DNA from: a bacterium YEK0313
GTDB lineage: Bacteria; Pseudomonadota; Alphaproteobacteria; Rhizobiales; Phreatobacteraceae
Length of the DNA stretch: 64,000 nt
Reading direction: 5' to 3'
Assembly (NCBI GenBank): GCA_000751295.2
Contig: CCMO02000001.1
Span: forward strand, 5,111,838 to 5,175,837
Below the pieces are notes generated by a model, which saw nothing but the letters and a program-made list of their open reading frames with translations, searched no databases and was not told where the DNA came from. This document shows positions 38,916-48,595 of this stretch, in pieces. The position numbers and the translations under genes were made by a program. How positions within the stretch are numbered: the first letter of the stretch is position 1; every line of letters begins with the position of its first letter.

Positions 38916-39938
38916 TCAGGCCTTGCCCACGCCCTTGTTGATGAACCTCAGGTCATAGGCCTTCTTGTAGTCGAGACCCGGCGGAAACACCCCGACATCG
39001 CGCATCTGGGTGTAGAAGGTCTCCCAGCGCGCATCGGTCATGGCCCCGATGCCGAGGGTGAGCGCGTCGCCCGACAGGACGATGCCGCGCTCGTTCATGA
39101 CCTTCGCGGCATAGGTGATCTTGGCGATGTCCATGTCGGGATTGTCGCGCATGATCGCCTTGTTGGCGGCTTCGACATTGGGCCCGCCCTTCAGATATTC
39201 GGCCCAGCCTTCGAGCGAAGCGGTGATGAAGCGCTGCACCGCGTCGGTGCGCTCGTCGACCATCTTCCGGGACGTGTTGAAGGTCGTGTTGTAATTGGCG
39301 AAGCCGGCATCCGCGATCAGATGCGCGAGCGGCGCGACGCCGCTCTGCTGCTGGATGGCGAAGGGTTCGGAGGAGACGAAACCCTGCTGGCAGATGTTCT
39401 TGTCGGCGAGGAACGGCGCCATGTTGAAGGTATAGGGCCGGACCTGCTCGTCGGTATAGCCGAAGCGCGCCCTCAGGAACGGCCAGTAGCCCGAGCGGCC
39501 GCCGGCGCCGACCAGGATGGTCTTGCCCTTCAGCGCCTCGAACGAATCGTTGCCGACGCCGGGATGGCAGATGATCACCTGCGGGTCCTTCTGGAAGATC
39601 GCGCCGATGCACAGGAACGGCATGTTTTCCCGCACATAGTGGATCGCTTCGAAGGAGTTCGACATGATGATGTCGACCCGGCCGCCGATCAGAAGCTGGG
39701 TCGGGTTCTGCTGCGGCCCGCCCATGCGGATATCGGCGTCGATGCCGTATTTGCGGTAGATGCCGTTGGTCACCGCGAGATAGAAGCCGCCGTGCTCGCC
39801 CTGGGCCCGCCAGTTCGTCTGGTACGATACCTTGTCGAGGCCTTGCGCCGTGACCATGCCCGACGTCGTGAGATAGGCGGCGGAGACGCCCGCCCCGAGC
39901 TTGAGGGCGGCGCGGCGTGTCATCGAAGCGCGGGACAT
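38916..39938 (-). CDS. ABC transporter substrate-binding protein (THI5/NMT1-like), system 1
   Basis: This 340-aa periplasmic protein has a twin-arginine-type leader (MTRRAALKLGAG) and cleavage near residue 32. The mature part begins with VSYQTNWRAQGEHGGFYLA, a pattern of THI5/NMT1 binding proteins that bind pyrimidines and related N-heterocycles. Combined with carbamoylase and hydantoinase genes nearby, it suggests uptake of a pyrimidine or ureide. It is the first gene of the importer operon; AAGAGG lies upstream of the ATG. Confidence 0.88.
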   Translation of the reverse strand: MSRASMTRRAALKLGAGVSAAYLTTSGMVTAQGLDKVSYQTNWRAQGEHGGFYLAVTNGIYRKYGIDADIRMGGPQQNPTQLLIGGRVDIIMSNSFEAIHYVRENMPFLCIGAIFQKDPQVIICHPGVGNDSFEALKGKTILVGAGGRSGYWPFLRARFGYTDEQVRPYTFNMAPFLADKNICQQGFVSSEPFAIQQQSGVAPLAHLIADAGFANYNTTFNTSRKMVDERTDAVQRFITASLEGWAEYLKGGPNVEAANKAIMRDNPDMDIAKITYAAKVMNERGIVLSGDALTLGIGAMTDARWETFYTQMRDVGVFPPGLDYKKAYDLRFINKGVGKA

Positions 39939-40197
39939 GGCAACCTCTTGAGGTTCTCTAAACTGCACCACTAGTAGGACATGGCGCGGGGAGCAACGCG
40001 CGTGCCGGTTTATCCTAAGCTTTTGCGCAGCTTTTCGGACCAGCCATGCATAAATTACCAGCATATTGCCGGCCTGTTGAGCATCCGCCGCGCTTGATCC
40101 GCACCGGCGGGCAATGTCATGTCTCCATGGTGAACATTTCCGTTTGCGGGGCGGACCGCCACAGCGCGGCCGCGGCCGCTCGCACCGAGGACAGCCG

Positions 40198-41595
40198 ATG
40201 ACCGCGCCCGTTTCCGCCCTCGCCCGGCTGCGCGCCGATCTGGCCGGCATCGCGCTCGCCGACGATGCCGCGTCGATCCGCATGGCCAGCCGCGACTTCT
40301 TCTGGTTCTCGCCGATCCTGAAGACGGAGCTCGACGGTCGCCATGCAGAACTGGTGGCGACGCCCCGGACCAAGGACGAGCTGAAGCGCATCGCCGCAGC
40401 CTGCGCACGCCACCGCGTGCCGATCACCATCCGCGGCGGCGGCACGGGCAATTACGGCCAGGCGGTGCCGCTCGCCGGCGGCCTCGTCGTCGACATGCGT
40501 CGGTTCGACCGCATGATCTTCGCGCGCAAGGGCGCCGCCCGCTTCGAGGCCGGGGCCAATCTCCTCGACATCGACAAGGCGCTGGACCCGCACGGCCAGG
40601 AACTGCGCTTCCACCCCTCGACGCGCGCCCAGGCGACCATCGGCGGCTTCGTCGCCGGCGGCGCCGCCGGCGCCGGCTCCTGCACCTGGGGCCAGATCGA
40701 CAATCTCGGCGCCGTCACCGCGCTGGAGGTGATGACCGTCGAGGCCGAGCCGAAGCTGATCGAGCTGCGCGGCAAGGACATCCTGAAGGTGATGCACGCC
40801 TATGGCGTCAACGGCATCATCACCGAGGTTGAGGTGCCGACCGCCCCCGCCCACGACTGGGCCGAGCGGATCGTCACCTTCGACAGCTTCATGGCCGCCG
40901 CGCGGTTCGGCGAGGCCTTCACCCAGTGCGACGGCCTCGCCAAGAAGCTCGTCTCGATCCACGATCCGCGCATCGGCCCCTATCTGCGCCGGCTCGCTCC
41001 CTATCTGGAAGCGGGCCGCGCCTTCGCCGTGCTGATGATCTCCGAGCCTCAGGCCGATACGCTCGACCTGCTGATCGCCGACCATGCCGGCAAGGTCACC
41101 TATCGCCGCGGCGCCGAGGCGGCCAAGGCGGTCGCCTTCGGCACCCATACCGAGCGTGGCGGCCCCGGTCCGCTCTACGAATACACCTGGAACCATACGA
41201 CGCTGCACGCGCTGAAGATGGATCCGTCCATCACCTATCTGCAGCTGCGCTATCCCGCGCCCGACAGCCTGAAACTGGTCGCCTGGGCCGAGAAGCAGTT
41301 CCACGACGACGTCTACCTGCATCTGGAATTCCAGCGTCGCCACGGCGAGGTCGTGCCATCGAGCCTGCCGCTGGTGCGCTACACCACGCGCGAGCGGCTG
41401 GAGGCGATCATGGCGGAGGCCACCGCCGCCGGCATCCAGGTCTCCAATCCGCACACCTATGTGCTGAACAATGCCGGCTGGAAGCAGATCAAGGCGCCCC
41501 AGCCCGAGTTCAAGCGCCTCGCCGATCCTCACGGCCTGATGAATCCGGGCAAGCTGCTCGGCTGGGAGACGGCTGGCCAGCAGGCGGCGGAATAG
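40198..41595 (+). CDS. FAD-binding (PCMH-type) oxidoreductase, copy 2
   Basis: This 465-aa enzyme is a paralogue of the gene at 33674: it has SRDFFWFSPIL, RGGGTGNYGQAVPLAGG (about 83-99), IGGFVAGGAAGAGS and LMNPGKLLGW. The ATG follows ACCGAGGACAGCCG. It is divergent from the importer genes (260-bp promoter region) and convergent with the carbamoylase gene. It probably oxidises a hydroxy acid or amine in the same pathway as the transporter's substrate, but no substrate can be read from the sequence. Confidence 0.82.
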   Translation: MTAPVSALARLRADLAGIALADDAASIRMASRDFFWFSPILKTELDGRHAELVATPRTKDELKRIAAACARHRVPITIRGGGTGNYGQAVPLAGGLVVDMRRFDRMIFARKGAARFEAGANLLDIDKALDPHGQELRFHPSTRAQATIGGFVAGGAAGAGSCTWGQIDNLGAVTALEVMTVEAEPKLIELRGKDILKVMHAYGVNGIITEVEVPTAPAHDWAERIVTFDSFMAAARFGEAFTQCDGLAKKLVSIHDPRIGPYLRRLAPYLEAGRAFAVLMISEPQADTLDLLIADHAGKVTYRRGAEAAKAVAFGTHTERGGPGPLYEYTWNHTTLHALKMDPSITYLQLRYPAPDSLKLVAWAEKQFHDDVYLHLEFQRRHGEVVPSSLPLVRYTTRERLEAIMAEATAAGIQVSNPHTYVLNNAGWKQIKAPQPEFKRLADPHGLMNPGKLLGWETAGQQAAE

Positions 41596-41684
41596 CATCG
41601 GCACCGACCCCGCCGGCGGGGAGCCGGCTTATTCGGCCGCCTTGTGCAGCGCTCGGTCAGCGTCAGGGCGGCGCGCGCTGACGC

Positions 41685-42626
41685 TCAGTCCGCGCTGCCG
41701 CCCTCGGGCGCCACCGCGCCGCGCTGGCCGACGATCCGGCCATAGTGCTCGGGCTGGCGGTGCATGGCGAAATTGAAGATGCTCTCCTTGTAGCTTTTTG
41801 TCAGGTCGAGGTCGCAGCGTGCCACCACCAGCTCGTCGTCCTGCGTCAGCGCCTGGCCGATGACCTCGCCTGATGGAGCGATGATCGACGAGCCGCCGAT
41901 CATCTCGCAGCCTTCCTCGACCCCGCATTTGGCGACGCCCACCACCCATGTGCCGTTCTGATAGGCGCCGGCCTGCATGACCAGCTGGTTGTGGAACTCG
42001 CCCAGGCGGTCATGCTCGGGAGCCGGCGGATTGTGCCGGGGCGTGTTGTAGCCGAGCAGGATCATCTCGACCGACTGCAGGCCCATCATGCGGTAGCTCT
42101 CGGGCCAGCGCCGGTCGTTGCAGATCATCATGCCCATATGGCCGCCGAGCACCGGCCAGACGCCCCAGGACCGGTCGCCGACCTCGAAATAGCGCTTTTC
42201 CAGATGCTGGAAGGCGCGCCAGGGCTCGTGCCCGGCATGCCCGGGCAGGTGGATCTTGCGGTACTTGCCGACCTGCCGGCCGGTCTTGTCGACGAGCAGC
42301 GCGGTGTTGAAATGCCGTCCCGCGGGCGTCAGCTCGGCATAGCCGAACGAAAAGCCGATGCCGAGTCTCGCCGCCGCCTCGAACAGGGGCGCGGTGTCGT
42401 TCGAGGGCATGCTGCGTTCGAAGAAGGCGTCGATATCCGCCTGATCCTCCATCCACCAGCGCGGAAAGAAGGTGGTGAGCGTCAGCTCGGGAAAGACGAC
42501 GAGGTCGCAGCGATGCGCGGCGGCCTCGCGCATCAGCTCCAGCATCCGGCGGACCACCTGCGGGCGCGAATCCGCCCGCTGGATCGGTCCCATCTGGGCG
42601 GCGCCGACGGTGACGATCCGGCTCAT
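41685..42626 (-). CDS. N-carbamoyl-D-amino acid hydrolase-like nitrilase-fold enzyme
   Basis: This 313-aa enzyme has the Glu-Lys-Cys triad: Glu47 in FPELTLTTFFPRW, Lys124 in KYRKIHLPGH and Cys169 in CNDRRWPE. These and FQHLEKRYFEVGD closely match D-carbamoylases, which hydrolyse N-carbamoyl amino acids to the amino acid, CO2 and ammonia. The start overlaps the stop of the diaminopropionate ammonia-lyase gene by 4 bp (ATGA at 42623), so the two are coupled. Together with the hydantoinase at 48.7 kb it could complete hydantoin breakdown. Confidence 0.88.
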   Translation of the reverse strand: MSRIVTVGAAQMGPIQRADSRPQVVRRMLELMREAAAHRCDLVVFPELTLTTFFPRWWMEDQADIDAFFERSMPSNDTAPLFEAAARLGIGFSFGYAELTPAGRHFNTALLVDKTGRQVGKYRKIHLPGHAGHEPWRAFQHLEKRYFEVGDRSWGVWPVLGGHMGMMICNDRRWPESYRMMGLQSVEMILLGYNTPRHNPPAPEHDRLGEFHNQLVMQAGAYQNGTWVVGVAKCGVEEGCEMIGGSSIIAPSGEVIGQALTQDDELVVARCDLDLTKSYKESIFNFAMHRQPEHYGRIVGQRGAVAPEGGSAD

Positions 42627-43792
42627 GCCTGAGCTCCTTCCACGGTTTCGGGGTCGCGCCCGACAATGGCGCGGTAGATTTCGGGATCGGTGGCTCCTTC
42701 CGTGCCGAAGCAGAGCACGGTCGAGCCGGCATCGAGGCCGAGCGCGGCGCGCGCGGCGGGATCGCCGGCAAGGCCCAGGAAGCCGGCGAGGCCGGCGACG
42801 CCGGATTCGCCGGCGGCAATGCCCTGCATCGCCAGAAGCCGCATCGCCTCGGCGGCCCGCGCGTCGGGAATGGTGACGAAGGCGTCGGCGCCCGGGCCGA
42901 TGAGGCTCCAGGCGAGGCGCGACGGCTCGCCGCAGGCGAGCCCGGCCATGATCGTATCGAGGTCGCCGCCGACCGCCGTCCAGTCGCCCGCGACGGCACT
43001 GGCGAACAGGCAGCCCGCCCGATCCGGCTCCACCACCACGATGACGGGGCGCGCCGCCCCGGCCTTCTCCCAGTGATAGGAGAGAATGCCCGCGGCAAGG
43101 CCGCCGACCCCGCCCTGGACGAAGATATGGGTCGGCGCCGGACCCGCGGCCTCGGCCTCCAGCGCCAGCACCGCATAGCCCTGCATGACGTCGCGCGGGA
43201 TCAGGTCATATCCCGGCCAGGACGTGTCGGAGACGATGGTCCAGCCGTTCTCCGCGGCCGCGGCCGCCGAAGCGCGCACGGCATCGTCATAATGGCCGGC
43301 GACGCGCCGCACCTCGGCGCCGAAACCTTCGATCGCCCGCACCCGGCCGGGGCTGACGGTCTCGTGCACATAGATGACCGCGCGGACGCCGAGGCGCCGC
43401 GCGCCCCAAGCGACCGCCCGGCCATGATTGCCGTCGGTCGCACAGGTCACGGTCAGGCCCTCCGCCGAACCGCGCGCTGCGACCAGACGCTCGACCGCAT
43501 AAGCGCCGCCCATGGCCTTGAAGCTCTTCAGGCCGAAACGCTTGCCCTCGTCCTTGTAGAGGAGGGCGCCGACGCCGTTCGCCGCTGCGATCGAGTCGAG
43601 GCGATGCAGCGGGGTCGGGCGGTAGCCGTCCCAGGCACGGATCGCGGCGCTCGCGGCCGCCGCGCCTTCAAGCGACAGGATCGCGCGCTCGTCCGCGCCA
43701 TAGGGGCGGTGCCGGTCGAGCGCCGGATTGACGATGAGCCGCGCTCCGCTCGCCGCGACCGCGATCACGGCCGCCTCATTCCCTGTCGCCAA
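42623..43792 (-). CDS. Diaminopropionate ammonia-lyase
   Basis: This 389-aa PLP enzyme of fold type II resembles YgeX, which converts 2,3-diaminopropionate to pyruvate and ammonia. The PLP-lysine region reads GLKSFKAMGG (88-97) and the phosphate-binding loop is QGGVGGLAAG. I chose the TTG at 43792 because CGGGAGGACTGGC lies directly upstream and no ATG fits. It overlaps the carbamoylase gene, so the pair may act in sequence on a carbamoylated diamino acid. Confidence 0.88.
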   Translation of the reverse strand: MATGNEAAVIAVAASGARLIVNPALDRHRPYGADERAILSLEGAAAASAAIRAWDGYRPTPLHRLDSIAAANGVGALLYKDEGKRFGLKSFKAMGGAYAVERLVAARGSAEGLTVTCATDGNHGRAVAWGARRLGVRAVIYVHETVSPGRVRAIEGFGAEVRRVAGHYDDAVRASAAAAAENGWTIVSDTSWPGYDLIPRDVMQGYAVLALEAEAAGPAPTHIFVQGGVGGLAAGILSYHWEKAGAARPVIVVVEPDRAGCLFASAVAGDWTAVGGDLDTIMAGLACGEPSRLAWSLIGPGADAFVTIPDARAAEAMRLLAMQGIAAGESGVAGLAGFLGLAGDPAARAALGLDAGSTVLCFGTEGATDPEIYRAIVGRDPETVEGAQA

Positions 43793-44009
43793 AGCCAGTC
43801 CTCCCGATGCGTGGCGCCGCCCAGGGCATCAGGCCCGGCGCCACCGGTCAACCGGATTGAGGCCGACCATGGCGGGGAACTGCCATGCGGCGCATCCCCC
43901 GCCGCGGCGCCGACCGGCGAGACGAGGCGCGCGCCTTTTTGGCACGGCGCTTGATTGGGCTCGTCCAGCCGCCTCTGCCCCGTGGCGGAGCCGATGGAGA
44001 CGAACCGAC

Positions 44010-44492
44010 ATGACGCGCGAACAGCTCACCGAAAAGATCCTCGACATCAAGCGCGAGAAAGGCTGGACCTGGGCTCACATCACCGAGGCGATCGGTGGCG
44101 TCTCGCCGGTCCTGGTGGTGGGCGCGCTGCTCGGCCAGATGAAGCTGGTCAAGCCGCTGGCGGCGAAGGCCGCCGCGCTCTTCGGCCTGACCGAAATGGA
44201 GGCACGCATGCTCAATGAAGTGCCTTATCGCGGCACCACGATGCCGCCGACCGATCCGCTGATCTACCGCTTCTACGAGATGGTGATGGTCAACGGGCCG
44301 GCCTGGAAGGCCCTCATCGAGGAGGAGTTCGGCGACGGTATCATGTCGGCCATCGATTTCGACATCGAGATCGCCCGCGAGCCGAACCCGCGCGGCGACC
44401 GCGTCCGCATCAGCATGTCCGGCAAGTTCCTGCCCTACCGCTATTACGGCAACGAGCAGGGCATCGCCGAATACGGCTTCAAGGAGGCCTGA
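44010..44492 (+). CDS. cynS: Cyanate hydratase (cyanase)
   Basis: This 160-aa enzyme converts cyanate and bicarbonate to ammonia and CO2. An N-terminal helical DNA-binding-like domain precedes the catalytic part. Arg87, Glu90 (LIYRFYEMVMVNG) and Ser113 (MSAIDFD) keep the exact spacing of the known active-site Arg96/Glu99/Ser122 in E. coli CynS. No cynT or cynX is adjacent. It is divergent from the diaminopropionate ammonia-lyase and carbamoylase genes, which could produce cyanate through carbamoyl chemistry. Confidence 0.95.
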   Translation: MTREQLTEKILDIKREKGWTWAHITEAIGGVSPVLVVGALLGQMKLVKPLAAKAAALFGLTEMEARMLNEVPYRGTTMPPTDPLIYRFYEMVMVNGPAWKALIEEEFGDGIMSAIDFDIEIAREPNPRGDRVRISMSGKFLPYRYYGNEQGIAEYGFKEA

Positions 44493-44608
44493 CAAGCGCG
44501 GGACGGCTCCCGCCGCATGACCCGCCCGCCCCGCCTGCATGGCCCCGCCGGCTGCCGCCGGCGGGAGAGCGATGCTACATTTTCGGCATGGTGGAGCGGG
44601 AGAAGCAG

Positions 44609-45874
44609 ATGAATCGGGATCCGTTGTTCGAACGGCTCTGGGACGGCAGCGCCCCCATGGAGGAATGGACGGCGGCGGTCTCGCATGGGGCGATCACCGA
44701 GGTCGCGGACGACATCATCACCGTCCACACGACCTATTTCTGCGGCAGCGTGACAGCCATCCGCACGTCGGAAGGCCTGGTGCTGATCGACACGGCCAAG
44801 CCGGAGACCGCCCGAAGGACGCTCGAGGTCGTGCGTTCGTGGGACGACGGGCCGATCCACACCGTCATCTTCACCCATGGCCATATCGACCATACGAGCG
44901 GCATCACCGTCATCGACGAGGAAGCCGACGCGCGGGGCCGGCCACGGCCGAGGATCGTGGCGCATCGCGACGTGCAGCGCCGGATGGAACGCTACGAGGC
45001 CTCGCACGGCTACAACAGCATTGCCCAGGGCCAGCAGTTCGACGATCCCGGCTATGTCTATCCGATCGGCCAGCGGCGGCCCGACCAGATCTACGACGAC
45101 ACGCTGTCGCTGACGATCGGCGGCGCGCGGCTCGATCTGTTCCATGGCCGCGGCGAGACTGACGATGCGACCTTCGTCTGGCTGCCGGACCGGCGGATTC
45201 TTGCCAGCGGAGACTTCGTGATCTGGGTGTTCCCCAATGCCGGCAATCCGCGCAAGGTGCAGCGCTACGCGGCGGAATGGGCCGCGGCCCTCAGGCGCAT
45301 GGAGGCGCTGAAGCCCGCCATCCTCATTCCGGGCCACGGTCCCGTCGTCTTCGGGGCGGAGCGGGCGGCGCAGATGCTGCGGGACGGAGCCGAGGCTCTC
45401 GAACATCTCGTCGCCGGCACGCTGGCGCTGATCAACAGGGGCGCGACGCTCGACGAGATCCTGCGGTCGGTGAAGGTGCCGGCCCGCTATCTCGCCAAAC
45501 CCTATCTGATCCCGAAATATGACGACCCGGAATTCCTCGTCCGCGCCATCTACCACTTCTACGCCGGCTGGTTCGACGGCGACCCGGCCCATCTCAAGCC
45601 CGCGCCGGTCGGCGATCTCGCGGCCGAGCTGGCCGCTCTCGCCGGCGGCCCGCACAAGCTGGCCGACCGCGCCGCGGCCCTCGCTGCGACGGGGCAATCG
45701 CGCCTTGCCGTGCAGCTGATCGAATTCGCCGGCGCGGCCGCTCCGGACGACCGTGCGATCCAGGCCACCCGAGCCGCCGTCCTGCGCCTGGCCATCGGCC
45801 AGGAGACCTCGCTCATGGGCAAGGCCTTCCTCGCGGTCTACGAGCGCGCGGCCGAACGGCGCGCCAGGGAATGA
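44609..45874 (+). CDS. MBL-fold metallohydrolase with alkylsulfatase-like C-terminal region
   Basis: This 421-aa protein has the metallo-beta-lactamase metal motif FTHGHIDHTSG (about 89-99), a later ASGDF ligand site and a PGHGP motif. The C-terminal half resembles the dimerisation domain of alkyl sulfatases (YHFYAGWFDGDPAHL). Secondary alkyl sulfatases of this type release sulfate; the substrate here is unconfirmed and no signal peptide is visible. I use the ATG at 44609, preceded by GCGGGAGAAGCAG, rather than the one at 44588. Confidence 0.82.
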   Translation: MNRDPLFERLWDGSAPMEEWTAAVSHGAITEVADDIITVHTTYFCGSVTAIRTSEGLVLIDTAKPETARRTLEVVRSWDDGPIHTVIFTHGHIDHTSGITVIDEEADARGRPRPRIVAHRDVQRRMERYEASHGYNSIAQGQQFDDPGYVYPIGQRRPDQIYDDTLSLTIGGARLDLFHGRGETDDATFVWLPDRRILASGDFVIWVFPNAGNPRKVQRYAAEWAAALRRMEALKPAILIPGHGPVVFGAERAAQMLRDGAEALEHLVAGTLALINRGATLDEILRSVKVPARYLAKPYLIPKYDDPEFLVRAIYHFYAGWFDGDPAHLKPAPVGDLAAELAALAGGPHKLADRAAALAATGQSRLAVQLIEFAGAAAPDDRAIQATRAAVLRLAIGQETSLMGKAFLAVYERAAERRARE

Positions 45875-45905
45875 GCCGGCCTCCGCGGGCGTGCCGCGGC
45901 GGGCG

Positions 45906-46694
45906 TCACAGCCCGCTCGACACTGCCAGCATGGTCTCGCCGCGGATCTCCTCGGTGAGCCGCTCCTCGAGCGCCGCGAATTCGGGCGTCGTCTTGATCT
46001 TGTAGGAGCGCGGATGCGGGAAGGGCACCGCCACCTCGCATTTGAACCGGCCCGGCCGGGCGCTCATGACGAGGACGCGGTTGGCCATGAACACCGCCTC
46101 CTCGATGTCGTGGGTGACGAACAGCACGGTCTTGTGGTGCGCCTCCCAGATCGACAGCAGGAGCTCCTGCATCAGCGAGCGGGTCTGGTGGTCGAGCGCG
46201 CCGAACGGCTCGTCCAGGATCAGGACCTTCGGATCGTTGGCGAGCGCGCGGGCGAGCGCGGCGCGCTGCTGCATGCCGCCCGACAGCATCTTCGGATAGT
46301 GGTTGGCGAACTGGGTGAGCCCGACCTGCGCCATCAGCTTCTCGGCGATCGCCCGGCGTTCGGCCGCGCCGACGCCGCGCTCGCGCGGGCCGAAGGCGAT
46401 GTTCTCGGCGACCGTCAGCCAGGGGAACAGCGTGTAGCTCTGGAACACCATGCCGCGGTCCGCGCCGGGCTCGGTGACCGGCGCCCCGTCGAGCGTGACG
46501 CTGCCGGAGGTCGGATGGTCGAGCCCGGCGACGACGCGCAGAAGCGTCGACTTGCCGCAGCCGGAGGGGCCGAGGATGGCGACGAACTCGCCTTCGCTGA
46601 CGGTGAGGTCGACCGGCGCGAGCGCCTGAGTCGGCGCGCCGCCCTGCACGCCGGGAAAGGTGCGCGACACGGCCTTGATGAGAAGATCGCTCAT
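45906..46694 (-). CDS. ABC transporter ATP-binding protein, system 2
   Basis: This 262-aa ATPase has Walker A GPSGCGKSTLL, VFQSYTLFPWL, signature LSGGMQQRAALARAL and Walker B VLILDEPFGALD. It resembles TauB/SsuB. The ATG at 46694 overlaps the permease stop by 4 bp and is preferred to an upstream GTG at 46706. It ends the long minus-strand run that begins with the alcohol dehydrogenase at 54827. Confidence 0.92.
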   Translation of the reverse strand: MSDLLIKAVSRTFPGVQGGAPTQALAPVDLTVSEGEFVAILGPSGCGKSTLLRVVAGLDHPTSGSVTLDGAPVTEPGADRGMVFQSYTLFPWLTVAENIAFGPRERGVGAAERRAIAEKLMAQVGLTQFANHYPKMLSGGMQQRAALARALANDPKVLILDEPFGALDHQTRSLMQELLLSIWEAHHKTVLFVTHDIEEAVFMANRVLVMSARPGRFKCEVAVPFPHPRSYKIKTTPEFAALEERLTEEIRGETMLAVSSGL

Positions 46695-47464
46695 ACGGCG
46701 CTCCACGGAAACAGCTTGCGGTTCAGCGCCTTGAACAGGAAGTCCGAGATCAGGCCGATCACCCCGATGACGATGATGCCGAAGATCATCTGGCCGGTGG
46801 CGAGCAGCGCCTGGCTCTCGATGATCATGTGGCCGATGCCCGAGGACGAGCCGATCAGTTCGGCGACGATGACATAGGTCCAGGCCCAGCCGAGCACGAG
46901 GCGCAGGATCTCGGCGATCTGCGGCGCGGCATAGGGCATGAGCACGCGGGTGACGATGCCGCGGTCCTTGGCGCCGAGCGTCAGGGCGGCCTCGACCAGG
47001 TCGCGCCGGATGGAGCCGACCGCCACCGCCACCATCAGGATGATCTGGAACACCGAGCCGACGAAGATCACGAGCAGCTTCTGGACCTCGCCGACGCCCG
47101 CCCAGAGGATGAACAGCGGAATGAAGGCCGAGGCCGGCAGGTAGCGGGCGAACGACACGAAGGGTTCGAAAAAGGCCTCGACCGGCTTGTAGGCGCCCAT
47201 GGCGAGCCCGATCGGCACGGCGACGATCGCCGCGATGACGAAGCCGCCGAGCACGCGCCAGACCGTCACGCCGATGTCGAAGAGGAAGCCGTGCCGGGTC
47301 AGCAGCGTCCAGCCGTCATGCACCATGGTGAAGGGATCGGCCAGGAAGATCCGCGGCACGAAGCCGCCGAAGGTGAAGATGCCCCAGACGGCGAAGAACA
47401 GCACGAAGAAGGCGATGCCCAGCGTGAACCGGGCGGGCGCCGAAACGGGTTGAAGGGGCCTCAT
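46691..47464 (-). CDS. ABC transporter permease, system 2
   Basis: This 257-aa permease has about six membrane helices and a SsuC/TauC-type EAA loop (AALTLGAKDRGIVTRVLMPYAAP). The ATG at 47464 follows GACAAAGGACGTC. It lies 168 bp behind the binding-protein gene, with a strong intercistronic hairpin in the gap, and is coupled to the ATPase gene by a 4-bp overlap. Confidence 0.9.
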   Translation of the reverse strand: MRPLQPVSAPARFTLGIAFFVLFFAVWGIFTFGGFVPRIFLADPFTMVHDGWTLLTRHGFLFDIGVTVWRVLGGFVIAAIVAVPIGLAMGAYKPVEAFFEPFVSFARYLPASAFIPLFILWAGVGEVQKLLVIFVGSVFQIILMVAVAVGSIRRDLVEAALTLGAKDRGIVTRVLMPYAAPQIAEILRLVLGWAWTYVIVAELIGSSSGIGHMIIESQALLATGQMIFGIIVIGVIGLISDFLFKALNRKLFPWSAV

Positions 47465-47556
47465 GACGTCCTTTGTCGATGGGCGCGGCGGTACGGGCAA
47501 GGTATCGCCCGGGCGAAGCTGGCACTGCGGGATGAGCAGCGGCCGGAACGGCCACC

Positions 47557-47587
47557 GCCGCCCGTTCCTGTTTCCGGAACGGGCGGC
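47557..47587 (-). other. Intercistronic stabilising hairpin after the binding-protein gene
   Basis: GCCGCCCGTTCC (47557-47568) and GGAACGGGCGGC (47576-47587) form a perfect 12-bp stem between the binding-protein and permease genes. There is no T-run on the minus strand. Such hairpins commonly protect the 3' end of binding-protein messages and raise their level over the permease. Confidence 0.55.
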
Positions 47588-47632
47588 GGCATGCTTCTAG
47601 CTTATTTTTTCAGGCTGAAAAGTGGGTCCGCG

Positions 47633-48595
47633 TCACTGAATGAAGCGGGTATCCACCATCCGGCTGAAATCCGGCTTCTGCCTGATGATGCCGAGCTCGA
47701 GCAGCAGGCTCGCGGCCTTTTCGGTGAAGGGCAGCCAGTCATTGGCGAAGAAGGCGCGGTTCTCCTCCGGCCCCGACCAGCGCAGGTAGCGCGCCGACGC
47801 GCCGAACTGCTCGGCGGACTGACGGACGTCGGCGCCCATCAGCGTATAGGCCCGGGCCTGGTCGCTCTTGATCAGCTCCAGCGCCTCGAAATAGCTCTTC
47901 ACCAGGGCGCGCACCGCCGCCTCGTTGTTCTGGATGAAGGCCGGCGTGCAGCCGAACGTGTCCATCACCATGGGATAGTCGAGCGTGGTCGCGATGATCT
48001 TGCCGGCCTGGGGCGCATCGCGCACCGCGGAGAGATAGGGCTCATAGGTCATGGCGGCGTCGTTCTGGCCGGCGATGAAGGCCTGGGCGGCAGGCCCCGG
48101 TTCGAGATTGACGACGGTCACGTCGCGGATCGACAGGCCGTTCTCGCGCAGCATCCAGGCGAGGCCGAAATAGGGCGCGGTGCCCGGAGGCGAGGCTGCG
48201 ACGGTGCGGCCGCGCAGGTCCCGGATCGCGTTGATGGAGTTGCGGACCACGAGCCCGTCGGCGCCGTAGCTCTTGTCGAGCTGGAACAATTGGGTGGTGG
48301 CGATGCCGCTGGCGTTCCAGGAGATCCAGGTCTCGACCGTCGTGGCGGCGCATTGCACGTCGCCCGAGGCGATGGCGAGGTGCCGGCTCGCCTGCGGGAT
48401 CTTGCGAATGGTCACGTCGAGACCGTTGCGCGCGAAGATGCCAGCCTCCTTGGCGAGCGTCAGCGGCGCGAAGCCGGTCCAGCCGGAAATGCCGATGGAC
48501 ACCTTGGTTTGCGCCGAGGCCGGCCCGGCAAGGGCAAGGCCCGCGGCCAGCGCGACGCCGGCCATGAGCCGGCGTACGAAAAAGCGTGGTGACAT
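47633..48595 (-). CDS. ABC transporter substrate-binding protein (SsuA/TauA-like), system 2
   Basis: This 320-aa periplasmic protein has a signal peptide (residues 1 to about 28, ending PASAQ) and starts mature sequence TKVSIGISGWTGFAPLTLAKEAGIF, the pattern of SsuA/TauA/THI5 binding proteins. The ATG at 48595 follows TTCGGAGGAGGATGAC. It lies 110 bp behind the hydantoinase gene, so the importer may bring in a hydantoinase-pathway substrate. Confidence 0.9.
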   Translation of the reverse strand: MSPRFFVRRLMAGVALAAGLALAGPASAQTKVSIGISGWTGFAPLTLAKEAGIFARNGLDVTIRKIPQASRHLAIASGDVQCAATTVETWISWNASGIATTQLFQLDKSYGADGLVVRNSINAIRDLRGRTVAASPPGTAPYFGLAWMLRENGLSIRDVTVVNLEPGPAAQAFIAGQNDAAMTYEPYLSAVRDAPQAGKIIATTLDYPMVMDTFGCTPAFIQNNEAAVRALVKSYFEALELIKSDQARAYTLMGADVRQSAEQFGASARYLRWSGPEENRAFFANDWLPFTEKAASLLLELGIIRQKPDFSRMVDTRFIQ

